Source: Bacteroidota bacterium (lineage in GTDB: Bacteria; Bacteroidota; Bacteroidia; Bacteroidales; Dysgonomonadaceae). From it: 30,336 nucleotides of DNA. Shown here piece after piece: positions 1-7,973 of the stretch. The position numbers and the translations under genes were made by a program. Numbering within the stretch: position 1 is the first letter of the stretch; the number at the start of each line of letters is the position of its first letter. The stretch lies in the NCBI GenBank assembly GCA_023399295.1, contig JAEWQF010000026.1, positions 1 to 30,336 on the forward strand. The letters are read 5' to 3'. The notes under the pieces are model-generated. The model was not told the DNA's origin. It did no database searches and was given only the letters and a program-made list of their open reading frames with translations.

Positions 1-1675
1 TGATCAAAGGATCGGTCCCGAGGCTAGGATTCTTGATGTCGTTGGAAGGAAGGGCAGAGGCGGTCACGCTCTGGTATTCATAGGTCGACTCCCACATCTC
101 CTGACCCAACATCACCGTATAATCATGTTTGTCCATGTTACCGGAATAGGTGAGATAGTTCTTCAGCTGCCAGAAGCGATTGTCGTTTTTCTGTATGGAG
201 CTCATGTTTTTCTCCCTGCTCCATTTACCGTAGCGTACGGCAGGCTCGAAGCGTTCGCCACGTGAACTGCCGATGTCGAAGCCCAGTTCGCTGTGCCAGG
301 TAAGGTTTTCGATCGGGGTGATGTCGGCGAAGATGCTTCCGTTCAGCTTGTTTCTTCCCAGCAGGATGTCTTCGTCGAGTACCATGGCGATGGGATTGAT
401 GCGTGTGTATCCTTCACGGATCACCGATGCGTAGTTGCCCTCAAGATCGTAGATTGGTATGTCGGGAGGGGTCAACAGTGAGTAGTTGATCACGCCCTCC
501 TGGCTGTCAGCCAGGCCGAGGCGCTCATCTGTCTGCGAGTACATGGCATTCAGTCCCAGCTTGAACCACTTCTTCAATTGCGCATCCAGGTTGGAACGGA
601 AGGAGTAGCGATTGAACTCGGTACCGATGATGGTACCATCCTGTCCCATGAATGAACCGGATACAAAATAACGCACCGCATCATTACCACCCGCTGCGGA
701 GAGCTGGTGCTGGTGCATCGGTGCCTGGCGGAAGACCGCATCCTGCCAGTTGGTACCTGCTCCCAAGAGCGAGGGATCGGCAAACTCGGGACGGTTGTCG
801 GAGAGGGATACCTGGTTGCTGTAATCGGCGAACTCCCGCAGGTTCATCATCTCCAGGCGGGCAGCCTGTCGCTGCACACCGTACATTCCTTCATAAGTGA
901 ACTTGGCTTCTCCCGCTTTTCCTCGTTTGGTAGTAATGAGCACTACCCCATTGGCTCCCTGTGCACCGTAGATGGCGGTGGCAGAGGCATCCTTCAGGAT
1001 TTCCATCGAGAGGATGTCGGAGGGATTGATGGTGGAGAGGGGGGAGATGGTGGATATGGGGCTGTTACCCAGCGCATCCCCCAGCCCAAAGGAGGAGCCA
1101 CTGCTGCCGCCGCCCTGCACGATCACACCATCGATCACGTAGAGGGGTTCGGCACTGGCGTTGATGGTTGATTGTCCACGCACGCGAATAGAGACGGAGG
1201 AACCGGGAGCACCGGAGGTCATCACGGAGGTCACACCCGCTGCCCGTCCTTGAAGTGCCTGGTCGAGGTTGGTGATCACCGACCCCTTGATGGCATCCTC
1301 ACCCACGGTGACGGAGGCACCGGAGATGTCACTCTTCCGCATGGTACCGTAACCCACCACCACCACCTCGTCGAGCAGTTCGGTATCTTCGCTCATCTCG
1401 ATGCTGAGGATGGTACGGTTGTTCACGCTTACTTGCAATGTCTCATATCCGATACTGGAGATAACCAGTACGGGATTGGAAGTGGAAAGATCGAGGGAGA
1501 ACCTGCCATCGATATCGGTTACGGTACCGTTGGTGGTCCCTTTTTCCATGATATTGGCACCAATCATGGCAGAACGGTCCCTGCTGTCAACGATGGTTCC
1601 GGAGACCCTTCGTTGTTGTGCCATCAGCTGAAAACTCATGATCAGAGCCATGCATAACACAAAGATGTTTTTCAT
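1..1675 (-). CDS. SusC/RagA-family TonB-linked outer-membrane receptor, N-terminal part (cut by window edge)
   Basis: The reading frame stays open from an ATG at 1675 to base 1, giving about 558 residues; the rest of the barrel lies outside the window. Residues 1-19 are a signal peptide (MKNIFVLCMALIMSFQLMA). A carboxypeptidase-regulatory-like beta domain follows (about 22-110, with NGTVTDIDGRFSL). Next comes the SusC-type linker (LLDEVVVVGYGTMRKSDISG) and a plug domain with RVRGQSTIN, PLYVIDG, and an LKDASATAIYG...GANGVVLITTKRG block. These are classic SusC features. Such proteins form the OM channel for TonB-driven import of glycans or peptides and pair with a SusD lipoprotein, which would be expected beyond the left edge. 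The substrate cannot be deduced. A consensus Bacteroidetes promoter lies about 40 bp upstream, and an AraC regulator gene is next upstream in the same direction. Confidence 0.95.
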   Translation of the reverse strand, partial: MKNIFVLCMALIMSFQLMAQQRRVSGTIVDSRDRSAMIGANIMEKGTTNGTVTDIDGRFSLDLSTSNPVLVISSIGYETLQVSVNNRTILSIEMSEDTELLDEVVVVGYGTMRKSDISGASVTVGEDAIKGSVITNLDQALQGRAAGVTSVMTSGAPGSSVSIRVRGQSTINASAEPLYVIDGVIVQGGGSSGSSFGLGDALGNSPISTISPLSTINPSDILSMEILKDASATAIYGAQGANGVVLITTKRGKAGEAKFTYEGMYGVQRQAARLEMMNLREFADYSNQVSLSDNRPEFADPSLLGAGTNWQDAVFRQAPMHQHQLSAAGGNDAVRYFVSGSFMGQDGTIIGTEFNRYSFRSNLDAQLKKWFKLGLNAMYSQTDERLGLADSQEGVINYSLLTPPDIPIYDLEGNYASVIREGYTRINPIAMVLDEDILLGRNKLNGSIFADITPIENLTWHSELGFDIGSSRGERFEPAVRYGKWSREKNMSSIQKNDNRFWQLKNYLTYSGNMDKHDYTVMLGQEMWESTYEYQSVTASALPSNDIKNPSLGTDPLI

Positions 1676-1715
1676 ATACATAAATTATCATTAATAAAAA
1701 TTAAGTTCCACGTTA

Positions 1716-1747
1716 CAAAAGTAGGATCAAGTGACAAAAGGTTCAAA
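1716..1747 (-). promoter_or_regulatory. Consensus Bacteroidetes promoter of the susC-like gene
   Basis: On the minus strand TTTG (1747-1744) is followed by exactly 20 bp and TACTTTTG (1723-1716). This matches the -33 TTTG / -7 TAnnTTTG signature of Bacteroidetes primary-sigma promoters. Transcription would begin near 1709, leaving a leader of about 35 nt before the ATG at 1675. Confidence 0.75.
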
Positions 1748-1799
1748 TATTATCTTATCTGTTTTTAATACTATTCTCACATGTTAACCAATGGGTAGA

Positions 1800-1901
1800 A
1801 ATTGCATCGTCTCGACCAGATGATAGTGCTAACAATTTAACAAAGAGAAGGTGAGAGGCAGTTAAGAAAAACTGTACAACAACAAATATGGGGATGCAAT
1901 T
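1800..1901. repeat. Widely spaced 9-bp inverted repeat in the AraC-susC gap
   Basis: AATTGCATC at 1800-1808 is the exact reverse complement of GATGCAATT at 1893-1901; the arms are 84 bp apart. It lies in the 286-bp gap between the araC-like gene and the susC-like gene, upstream of the susC promoter. It could be a pair of regulator half-sites or could be chance. Apart from this pair and the promoter, I see nothing else defined in the gap. Confidence 0.3.
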
Positions 1902-1961
1902 GGTACTTTTTTAACCTTTGTGGGTGTTCACTACAAAAACAGAGATGTGAAAAAAGAAAAA

Positions 1962-2852
1962 TTAAATGATCATCTTAGTCTTGCGGTAGTTTTCACGAAA
2001 CTCTTTCGGGGAACACCCTTTTCTCTTCTTGAAGATGCGGTTGAAATTGGAGAGGTTGTTGAAGCCGCAGTCGTAGCATATCTCTCCGATGGAGTTGGTG
2101 GTTTCGACCAACAGTCGCGTGGCATTCCCCAGACGGTTGTCAATGATGTGGTCGGAGATTGTTTTGCCGGTACGCAGTTTGAAAAAGCGACTCAGCGCGG
2201 CTTGTGTCATGCCTACAATATCGGAGAGATCCTCCAGACGGATTTCTTCTTTGTAATGATCGCTGACATATTCGTAGATTTTTCGGATCCTTCTGCTGTC
2301 GGTGTTGTCTTCGATATGGGCAAAGGAGGAGCTTGCCAGGGTACGGTAGTTGTTGCACAGTGAGAGCTCATAAAGAATGGTGAGTAGTCGAATCACCGCA
2401 TGGAAGCCTGACTTTTCAGCTGAGAGACCATCGAGTAACGGGTAGACCCTCATGATTGTTTCCATGGGGAAACTGACTCCTTTCTGTGCATTGTTGAGCA
2501 TCTCACGGATGCTACTGAACTGGTTCTTGTGGATGAAATCTCCGAAAAAAAGCTCTTTCGAGAACTGGATGGTGATCTCCCGGATGTTCCTCGAGTCGCA
2601 GTGATGCTGTTCCCACACATGCTCCAGCTCTTCGCCGGCGATGAGTGTCAGGTCATACCTGCCAATCACCTCAACCGAGTCGCCAACGATGCGCCTGACC
2701 CCTTTCGCATTTTCAATGTAATTGATTTCAAATTCACTGTGCGCATGCAAGGGATAGGTGAACTCGGATTTGATGCGATCGGCAATGTAAAAACAGTCCT
2801 TGTCTGACAAAGGAGTGATCTCATGCAGGATATGGCTGTTGCGTTCACTCAT
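1962..2852 (-). CDS. AraC-family transcriptional regulator
   Basis: This 296-residue protein has the two-part layout of AraC regulators. The N-terminal half (about 25-110, with YPLHAHSEFEINYI and later LIAGEELEHVWE) looks like a cupin ligand-sensing domain. The C-terminal 100 residues form the double helix-turn-helix: first HTH around IRLEDLSDIVGMTQAALSRF, second around SIGEICYDCGFNNLSNFNR with the typical FKKRKGCSPKEFRENY ending. The gene is directly upstream of, and co-directional with, the susC-like receptor gene, so it is a natural candidate regulator of that nutrient-uptake locus, though the sequence does not prove this. The ligand is unknown. No obvious intrinsic terminator follows its TAA stop at 1962-1964. 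Confidence 0.93.
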   Translation of the reverse strand: MSERNSHILHEITPLSDKDCFYIADRIKSEFTYPLHAHSEFEINYIENAKGVRRIVGDSVEVIGRYDLTLIAGEELEHVWEQHHCDSRNIREITIQFSKELFFGDFIHKNQFSSIREMLNNAQKGVSFPMETIMRVYPLLDGLSAEKSGFHAVIRLLTILYELSLCNNYRTLASSSFAHIEDNTDSRRIRKIYEYVSDHYKEEIRLEDLSDIVGMTQAALSRFFKLRTGKTISDHIIDNRLGNATRLLVETTNSIGEICYDCGFNNLSNFNRIFKKRKGCSPKEFRENYRKTKMII

Positions 2853-2899
2853 GTAGATAGGGTATCATCTCCGTAAAAAGAGGATGTTGCGAAAAGAGA

Positions 2900-2976
2900 T
2901 GGTGGTCCCACTTGGGCTTGAACCAAGGACTCCCTGATTATGAGTCAGGTGCTCTAACCGACTGAGCTATGGGACC
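2900..2976 (-). tRNA. tRNA with CAU anticodon (Ile2 or elongator Met)
   Basis: Minus-strand cloverleaf: acceptor GGTCCCA/TGGGACC with discriminator A (body 2903-2976), D arm GCTC-AGTCGGTTA-GAGC, anticodon stem CCTGA/TCAGG with loop CTCATAA (anticodon CAT), and T arm CTTGG-TTCAAGC-CCAAG. The CCA end seems to be encoded (2900-2902). The G1-C72 pair argues against an initiator tRNA. C4-G69 and C5-G68 resemble the pairs used by TilS to pick tRNA-Ile2 for lysidine formation, so Ile2 (reading AUA) is slightly favoured over elongator Met, but this is not decided. Confidence 0.95.
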
Positions 2977-3010
2977 TTTGATTTTGGTCGGCTGAGACCA
3001 AAAGCGGGTG

Positions 3011-3042
3011 CAATGTTACCACTTTTTTCGAAAAAAAACAAA
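3011..3042 (-). promoter_or_regulatory. Probable tRNA promoter
   Basis: On the minus strand TTTG (3042-3039), 20 bp, TAACATTG (3018-3011): a match to TTTG-N20-TAnnTTTG with one mismatch in the -7 element. The predicted start is about 28 nt upstream of the tRNA 5' end. Confidence 0.5.
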
Positions 3043-3216
3043 TGATTTTCTCTTAAAACAGCGGTGGATTTCTGTAAATATTTAGCCGTTCGGGATCGAC
3101 GGCGTGAAAGTGATACTTCATTCTTCATCACCACACTGACGGTGAGAGCCTGTTTACGTAGCCGCCAATTAGTGATTTATCTCTTTCTGACTCTGAAAAA
3201 TACCACATTTGTGTTA

Positions 3217-3247
3217 TTTCAGCACCACATCAGGATGATTACCTTTG
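3217..3247 (+). promoter_or_regulatory. Promoter of the OsmC-like gene
   Basis: TTTC (3217-3220), 19 bp, TACCTTTG (3240-3247). The -7 element matches the Bacteroidetes consensus exactly and the -33 element has one mismatch. It gives a leader of about 70 nt before the ATG at 3323. The rest of the 346-bp gap 2977-3322 contains only the divergent tRNA promoter; a 63-codon frame at 3064-3255 has no protein-like features. Confidence 0.6.
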
Positions 3248-3322
3248 TTACGTAAATAAACAGACAGTTTTCGCCAGAGAATATGAACGAGCTGCATAAT
3301 TCAAACTAATTTAATTGCATAT

Positions 3323-3757
3323 ATGTCAGAATTAACTTTTAGAGTCAATGCACACAGTGAGAATCCAACGAAGACGGTGGTAAAAGCCCGCACGTTTCAG
3401 ATGATCATAGATGAACCGGCCGACCTGGGCGGTACCAACGACGGGGCCAACCCGGTGGAGTACATACTTGCAGCCCTCTCCGGTTGCCTCAACGTGATGT
3501 GTCACCTGGTTGCCCGGGAGATGGATATCAACCTCAGAGGAGTAGAGATAGAGCTGGCAGGCAAGCTGAATCCCGACAAGCTGTTCGGCAAGGAGACCAG
3601 CGACAGGGCTGGTTACAAGGAGATCACCGTGGAGATCATCCCCGACACGGACGCCGATCGCGCAACACTCGAGAAGTGGCTAGAGGTGGTGGAATCACGC
3701 TGCCCGGTGAGTGACAACCTGAACAACCCCACACCGGTGCATATCAAGTTGAAATAA
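3323..3757 (+). CDS. OsmC/Ohr-family peroxide-reducing protein
   Basis: The 144-residue product has the size and pattern of the OsmC superfamily, whose members reduce hydroperoxides with paired thiols. The core PVEYILAALSGCLNVM (44-59) places Cys55 on the long helix, and the second family cysteine is Cys127 in ESRCPVSDN. An extra Cys60 lies one turn after Cys55. The fold elements GGTNDGANP and the C-terminal TPVHIKL strand also fit. No signal peptide is present, so it is cytoplasmic. It is monocistronic, between its own promoter and a strong hairpin terminator. The natural substrate cannot be read from sequence; it may be a generic OsmC/YhfA-type member rather than a true organic-hydroperoxide-resistance Ohr. 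Confidence 0.88.
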   Translation: MSELTFRVNAHSENPTKTVVKARTFQMIIDEPADLGGTNDGANPVEYILAALSGCLNVMCHLVAREMDINLRGVEIELAGKLNPDKLFGKETSDRAGYKEITVEIIPDTDADRATLEKWLEVVESRCPVSDNLNNPTPVHIKLK

Positions 3758-3775
3758 AAACCACCTGTTAAATTG

Positions 3776-3810
3776 AGAGAGGGCAGTCGATTTGACTGCC
3801 CTCTCTTTTC
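3776..3810 (+). terminator. Intrinsic terminator between the OsmC-like gene and ispG
   Basis: AGAGAGGGCAGTC (3776-3788) pairs perfectly with GACTGCCCTCTCT (3794-3806) around a 5-nt loop GATTT, followed by TTT. The 13-bp stem sits between two convergent genes and may serve both, although the U-tract is better on the plus strand. Confidence 0.85.
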
Positions 3811-3816
3811 TGTTGG

Positions 3817-5667
3817 TTATTCTTCCGGATCGATCCAGTCTCCGTGATCCTTGATCAGCTGGATCAGGTGCTCCACCGCCTCGGCTTGCGGAATATTCTT
3901 CTCCACCAGCTCCTTGCGCCGGTAGAGCGATATCTTACCATGCTCCGCTCCCACGTAACCATAGTCGGCATCCGCCATCTCGCCCGGCCCGTTGACGATA
4001 CATCCCATCACCCCGATCTTGAGCTGCTTGAGGTGTGAAAAGTGTTTCTTAACCAAAGCAACTGTTGTTTGCAGGTAGAACAGCGTCCTGCCGCAACTGG
4101 GACAGGAGATGAACTCTGTTTTGCTGGTGCGCACACGAGCCGCCTGCAGGAGGCCGAAAGCATAGCTGTCCAGGTCGGTGATGGCGATGCTTCCTTCGTT
4201 GCTGAGCATGATGCCATTGCCGAAACCGTCAAGCAACACCGTGCCGAAGTCGACACCACCTTTTATCATGATATCCTCGGGGTCATCCTCGTTGTAACTG
4301 CGTTGCAATACCACCGGCACGTGACATCCCGCATTGAGCAGCGCATGGAAAAATGCCCGCTGCTCTCCCACTCCATTCACATGGTCGGTGCTCAGGATCA
4401 ACACCACCTTGCTCCCAGTGGTGATCAGTTCAAAGAGACGACCATTCAGCTGGGGAAATGAGATGCGCAGGAATTTTACGGGTGCGTTACAGTGAACCAT
4501 CTCTTCCATGTTCTCAGTGGTGAACAAGGGGAAGTTGTCAATGCGCTCTTCCCAGTTGTGGTAATCGACAATCGATTTCATCCCTTTGGGGAAGTTGGTC
4601 GGCACCCTTTCTCCTACGTAGATATAATCCGGTATAAAGTGAGGATTGATTGTCATATCTGTAGTGCGGCTCCTGTCGGAGATGACCACCGGGAGATGCT
4701 CCCCGCCGATGTTCCAGACCGCTTCGGTCTCACGCCTGTCGGTTGAGAAAGGGGAGAAACCGGGGTAAGGAGTGCCCTCAATGGCGCTGTGCCCCTGGCG
4801 TTGCATCACATAGTCGACAAGCTTCCGTGCCACTGGCACCTCCACCTCGGGATCTTCACTCAGCGACACCCGGATGGTATCACCCAGACCGTCGCTCAGG
4901 AGTGCACCGATGCCCACGGCCGACTTCATCCGTCCATCCTCGCCGTCACCCGCCTCGGTCACCCCAAGATGCAACGGGAAATGCATATCCTCCTGATCCA
5001 TCCGATCTACCAGCAGCCGCACAGCCTTTGTCATCAGCAGCGTATTGGATGCTTTCATTGAGATCACAATGTTGTTGAATCCCTCCTCCACCGCTATGCG
5101 CAGGTATTCCATACAGGAAGCTACCATTCCCTCGGGGGTGTCACCGTAGCGGCTCATGATCCGGTCGGAGAGAGAGCCATGGTTCACACCGATGCGGACA
5201 GCCGTTCCATGCTCTTTACAGATGTTCAGAAAGGGGACCACCTGGGCTCGTATCTTGTCCATCTCCTTCGCATATTCCTCATCGGAAAATTCCAACTCGG
5301 CAAAGGTCTTCTGTTTGTCTACAAAGTTACCCGGGTTGATGCGCACCTTCTCTGCCACTGTTGCCGCCACAAGTGCCGCACGGGGATTGAAGTGAATATC
5401 GGCAGAGAGAGGCGTGGTGTACCCCTTCTCCCTCAATTCTCTGTGAATGTTACGCAGGTTGTCCGCCTCACGCACACCTTGTGTGGTAAGTCGTATCAGA
5501 TCGGCACCGGCGGCAATGATCCGCTCGCACTGTGCCACGCTGCCCTCCGTATCGCGTGTATCGGTGTTTGTCATCGTCTGCACCACCACCGGGTGGTTGC
5601 CTCCCATGGTGATGTGGCTCACCGGCACATCAACCGTGGGACGACGTCTGTAATTGAAAAAATCCAT
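3817..5667 (-). CDS. ispG: 4-hydroxy-3-methylbut-2-enyl diphosphate synthase (GcpE), long form
   Basis: IspG reductively opens the cyclic diphosphate MEcPP to HMBPP in the MEP isoprenoid pathway, using one [4Fe-4S] cluster in the cytoplasm. The N-terminal TIM barrel starts at VPVSHITMGGNHPVVVQTMT and continues through SADIHFNPRAAL, VRINPGNF and VRIGVNHGSLS. The C-terminal cluster domain carries Cys522 and Cys525 (CPSCGRT), Cys556 and Glu563 (GCIVNGPGE), matching the three Cys and one Glu ligands of the family. At 616 residues it is much longer than the roughly 370-residue E. coli protein. The additional central region (about 280-490) is the insert domain known in Bacteroidetes/Chlorobi and plant IspG. 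It starts 10 bp after the stop of the VOC gene, so the two are probably co-transcribed. Confidence 0.97.
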   Translation of the reverse strand: MDFFNYRRRPTVDVPVSHITMGGNHPVVVQTMTNTDTRDTEGSVAQCERIIAAGADLIRLTTQGVREADNLRNIHRELREKGYTTPLSADIHFNPRAALVAATVAEKVRINPGNFVDKQKTFAELEFSDEEYAKEMDKIRAQVVPFLNICKEHGTAVRIGVNHGSLSDRIMSRYGDTPEGMVASCMEYLRIAVEEGFNNIVISMKASNTLLMTKAVRLLVDRMDQEDMHFPLHLGVTEAGDGEDGRMKSAVGIGALLSDGLGDTIRVSLSEDPEVEVPVARKLVDYVMQRQGHSAIEGTPYPGFSPFSTDRRETEAVWNIGGEHLPVVISDRSRTTDMTINPHFIPDYIYVGERVPTNFPKGMKSIVDYHNWEERIDNFPLFTTENMEEMVHCNAPVKFLRISFPQLNGRLFELITTGSKVVLILSTDHVNGVGEQRAFFHALLNAGCHVPVVLQRSYNEDDPEDIMIKGGVDFGTVLLDGFGNGIMLSNEGSIAITDLDSYAFGLLQAARVRTSKTEFISCPSCGRTLFYLQTTVALVKKHFSHLKQLKIGVMGCIVNGPGEMADADYGYVGAEHGKISLYRRKELVEKNIPQAEAVEHLIQLIKDHGDWIDPEE

Positions 5668-5677
5668 CCTCTTTCCT

Positions 5678-6058
5678 TTATTTCTTCAAAGGTAATACTT
5701 CTATCCAATATCCGTCGGGATCGATGATGAAATACAAGCCCATCTCCTTGTTCTCGTAACAAACAACGTCCATCTCTTTGTGGTAGGCGCGCATCTGATC
5801 GTAATCACCCTCTACCCGCACGCAAAGATGCTGCTCATTGTCGCCCATGTTGTAGGGCCTGTCCCAGTCACGCAGCCAGGTTAGCTCAAGGGTGAAACCG
5901 GTGACACCATCACCCAGGTAAACCAGGATAAAGGAGCCATCGGAAGCCTGCTTTCTTCTCACCTCTTTCATTCCCAGAGCTTTATCGTAGAAATGCAGGC
6001 TCTTTTCGAGATCAAGTACGTTGATGTTGTAATGGTCAAATCTTGCTTTTACTTCCAT
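5678..6058 (-). CDS. VOC-family protein, glyoxalase I-like
   Basis: This 126-residue protein has the paired beta-alpha-beta-beta-beta modules of the vicinal-oxygen-chelate fold (FDHYNINVLDLEKSLHFY at the start, FIIDPDGYWIEVLP at the end). All four metal-ligand positions of bacterial glyoxalase I can be placed: His9, Glu58, His77 and Glu120. That suggests lactoylglutathione-lyase chemistry, that is isomerisation of the hemithioacetal of methylglyoxal and a thiol. The thiol cofactor in this organism is unknown, and many VOC proteins have other substrates. It sits 57 bp downstream of the MBL-fold hydrolase gene and 10 bp upstream of ispG, all on the minus strand, which suggests one transcription unit. 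Confidence 0.85.
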   Translation of the reverse strand: MEVKARFDHYNINVLDLEKSLHFYDKALGMKEVRRKQASDGSFILVYLGDGVTGFTLELTWLRDWDRPYNMGDNEQHLCVRVEGDYDQMRAYHKEMDVVCYENKEMGLYFIIDPDGYWIEVLPLKK

Positions 6059-6115
6059 ATTGAATGAGATTGTTAGTGATTGTCAATGAATGAGATCGGC
6101 AGAGCCGGATAATTG

Positions 6116-6859
6116 TCAATCAAGATCAAATGACTGGCCTGCATGGGTCAATGTCAGGTATTCGACACCTTTACGCTCTGCTTCCTCTGCAAACTGATTC
6201 GCTTTGTGATACAACTCACCGAAATGCATCGACAGGAAATAGCGCACCGTGATGCGGGAGAGAAACTGTGACGCTCCACGCATGTAATCACTCCCAAGTC
6301 GCGGGTCAACAGGGAACATCACCAGATGAAGCCGGTCGCTCTCTTCTGCCAGCAATTCCAACTCACAGAGGAAGTTGTTCTCATAGGTGAGCGACTCCTT
6401 TTTCCCAACCTCCTCATTCCAGTGCCAGTTGTTGAGGTCGCCTGCATGGAAGATCTTACGGTTGTTCCACTCCAGTAGAAATGAACCACCCTCATCGGTT
6501 GAACCGAACGCCTTAACCTTGATCCTGTGATCCTGATAAAGCTCCTCTTTCCTGAGGTAGACGACATCCACACCGGAACTCTTTCCAGCGGTGAGCAGTT
6601 CATGCGAAAAAAGATAGGTGATGTTCTTTTTCTTTTTGTTCCAGGTCAATATCTCCGGGTTGAAATGATCGGAATGGGAGTGGGTGCACAACACGTAGAG
6701 ATCTTCTTCCTTGCCCAGCAGGTAATCATTTACCCAGGCAGTGCCATCTTCACGCATTGCATCCTTGTAATAGTCAAAGATCACTGAAAAAGAACCGAAC
6801 TCAATCAGATAACAGCTATGATATATATATGTGACTCTCATAATGTAAAACCTACTCAT
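6116..6859 (-). CDS. Metallo-beta-lactamase-fold hydrolase
   Basis: The 247-residue protein carries the metal motif CTHSHSDHF with His60, His62, Asp64 and His65 (HxHxDH). Further ligands are likely in IFHAGDLNNW and the C-terminal LTLTHAGQ. The N-terminal strand YIYHSCYLIEFG is typical of small standalone MBL-fold hydrolases. It lacks the C-terminal domain of classical glyoxalase II, so the substrate is open. The upstream ATG at 6859 is used here; the ATG six codons later (6841) is equally possible because neither has a clear ribosome-binding site. It heads a minus-strand run with the VOC gene and ispG. The 208-bp gap to the divergent aquaporin gene shows no clear promoter. Confidence 0.85.
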   Translation of the reverse strand: MSRFYIMRVTYIYHSCYLIEFGSFSVIFDYYKDAMREDGTAWVNDYLLGKEEDLYVLCTHSHSDHFNPEILTWNKKKKNITYLFSHELLTAGKSSGVDVVYLRKEELYQDHRIKVKAFGSTDEGGSFLLEWNNRKIFHAGDLNNWHWNEEVGKKESLTYENNFLCELELLAEESDRLHLVMFPVDPRLGSDYMRGASQFLSRITVRYFLSMHFGELYHKANQFAEEAERKGVEYLTLTHAGQSFDLD

Positions 6860-7067
6860 AATAACAAATAAACCGCAAAATGTTCAGCAGGTTTCACATA
6901 AAAATTGATAAAAAAAGTACTGCCATCGGTTATGGAGGTGTGGCACTGAAGCAAACAGAGCGTCACTTTGTTGGGTAGTATGACCACATCGTGAGGGTAT
7001 CATTGGGTCTGATTGCAAATATATTGCTATTTTGTGCTCAAATGTTTTACTTAAACAACAGATAATC

Positions 7068-7751
7068 ATGAAAAAGTATTTTGCAGAAATGATCGGTACG
7101 ATGGTACTCGTATTGATGGGATGTGGCGCAGCCGTATTTGCGGGAGCGGGACAGCCCTTCGACTCAGTGGGCACCCTCGGGGTAGCTTTCGCCTTCGGCC
7201 TCTCGGTGGTCGCCATGGCCTACGCCATTGGCAGCATCTCCGGTTGCCATATCAATCCCGCTATTACATTGGGAGTTTATCTCAGCGGAAGAATGAACGG
7301 AAAAGATACCATGATGTACATGATCTTTCAGGTCATCGGTGCCATCCTTGGTTCGGCCATCCTCTGGTTCCTGGCAAAAGACTCCGGCTCCACCACCACT
7401 CTGACAGGTGCCAACGGCTTTGCAGAGGGAGCGATGACTACCGCATTTGTGGCGGAAACAGTCTTCACCTTCATCTTCGTATTGGTGGTGCTGGGCGTCA
7501 CGGCAAAGAACGGTCTGAACCAGTTCGCAGGATTGGCCATTGGCCTGGCTTTGGTATTGGTGCACATCGTCTGCATCCCCATTACCGGTACCTCGGTGAA
7601 CCCTGCACGCAGCATCGGACCGGCACTGTTTGAAGGAGGGGCAGCATTGTCGCAACTATGGCTCTTTATCGTGGCTCCATTCCTTGGTGCCGCAATCGCA
7701 GCCATCGTTTGGCGGGTAATCACAGTAGAATCAAAGCACGAAGTGGCATAA
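7068..7751 (+). CDS. Aquaporin Z-type water channel (MIP family)
   Basis: The 227-residue product has six predicted membrane helices and both half-helix motifs, CHINPAIT and TSVNPARS. The selectivity-filter residues of E. coli AqpZ (Phe43, His174, Thr183, Arg189) all have counterparts here: Phe in FAFGLSVV, His in LVHIVCIP, and Thr and Arg in TSVNPARS. The channel is therefore predicted to be an orthodox water channel in the inner membrane and not a glycerol facilitator. The ATG at 7068 begins the expected MKKYFAEMIGT N-terminus; an in-frame TTG 12 codons earlier adds only non-family sequence. The gene is monocistronic and ends in a strong terminator. Confidence 0.95.
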   Translation: MKKYFAEMIGTMVLVLMGCGAAVFAGAGQPFDSVGTLGVAFAFGLSVVAMAYAIGSISGCHINPAITLGVYLSGRMNGKDTMMYMIFQVIGAILGSAILWFLAKDSGSTTTLTGANGFAEGAMTTAFVAETVFTFIFVLVVLGVTAKNGLNQFAGLAIGLALVLVHIVCIPITGTSVNPARSIGPALFEGGAALSQLWLFIVAPFLGAAIAAIVWRVITVESKHEVA

Positions 7752-7774
7752 ATCTTTTGGAGAACGAATCAGTG

Positions 7775-7803
7775 AAAGCGGATCATTGGGTCCGCTTTTT
7801 TTT
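7775..7803 (+). terminator. Intrinsic terminator of the aquaporin gene
   Basis: AAAGCGGATC (7775-7784) pairs with GGTCCGCTTT (7789-7798) with one G-T wobble and a 4-nt loop, followed by a T tract to 7803. It is 23 bp after the stop codon. Confidence 0.85.
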
Positions 7804-7887
7804 GTGATGAATGTCGGATTTTATACAATTCACCCTTTTTCAAAAACATATTTTACTTCTAACTGTTTAATAATTGCACATTTTTAG

Positions 7888-7895
7888 TACATTTG
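7888..7895 (+). promoter_or_regulatory. -7 element of the fabI promoter
   Basis: TACATTTG matches TAnnTTTG exactly. No good TTTG stands 19-20 bp upstream, so the -33 element is weak. Transcription would start near 7902, about 70 nt before the chosen fabI start. That excludes the upstream in-frame ATG-less extension that begins at 7893. Confidence 0.55.
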
Positions 7896-7973
7896 CGCAG
7901 TTTTATCAAAAAAACATCCGGGTCTCCTCCCCCATGGGGTTGTGACGACCGGGTAATCAAAATGGAATCAATT

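Noticed and set aside
293..1657. Several plus-strand open frames opposite the susC-like gene
   Set aside because: They mirror the minus-strand receptor, whose frame is continuous and has a full set of family motifs; their His/Gly-rich translations are typical antisense shadows.
3064..3255. 63-codon open frame ahead of the OsmC-like gene
   Set aside because: It spans the tRNA-OsmC gap, overlaps the OsmC promoter, and its translation has no domain, signal or family-like pattern.
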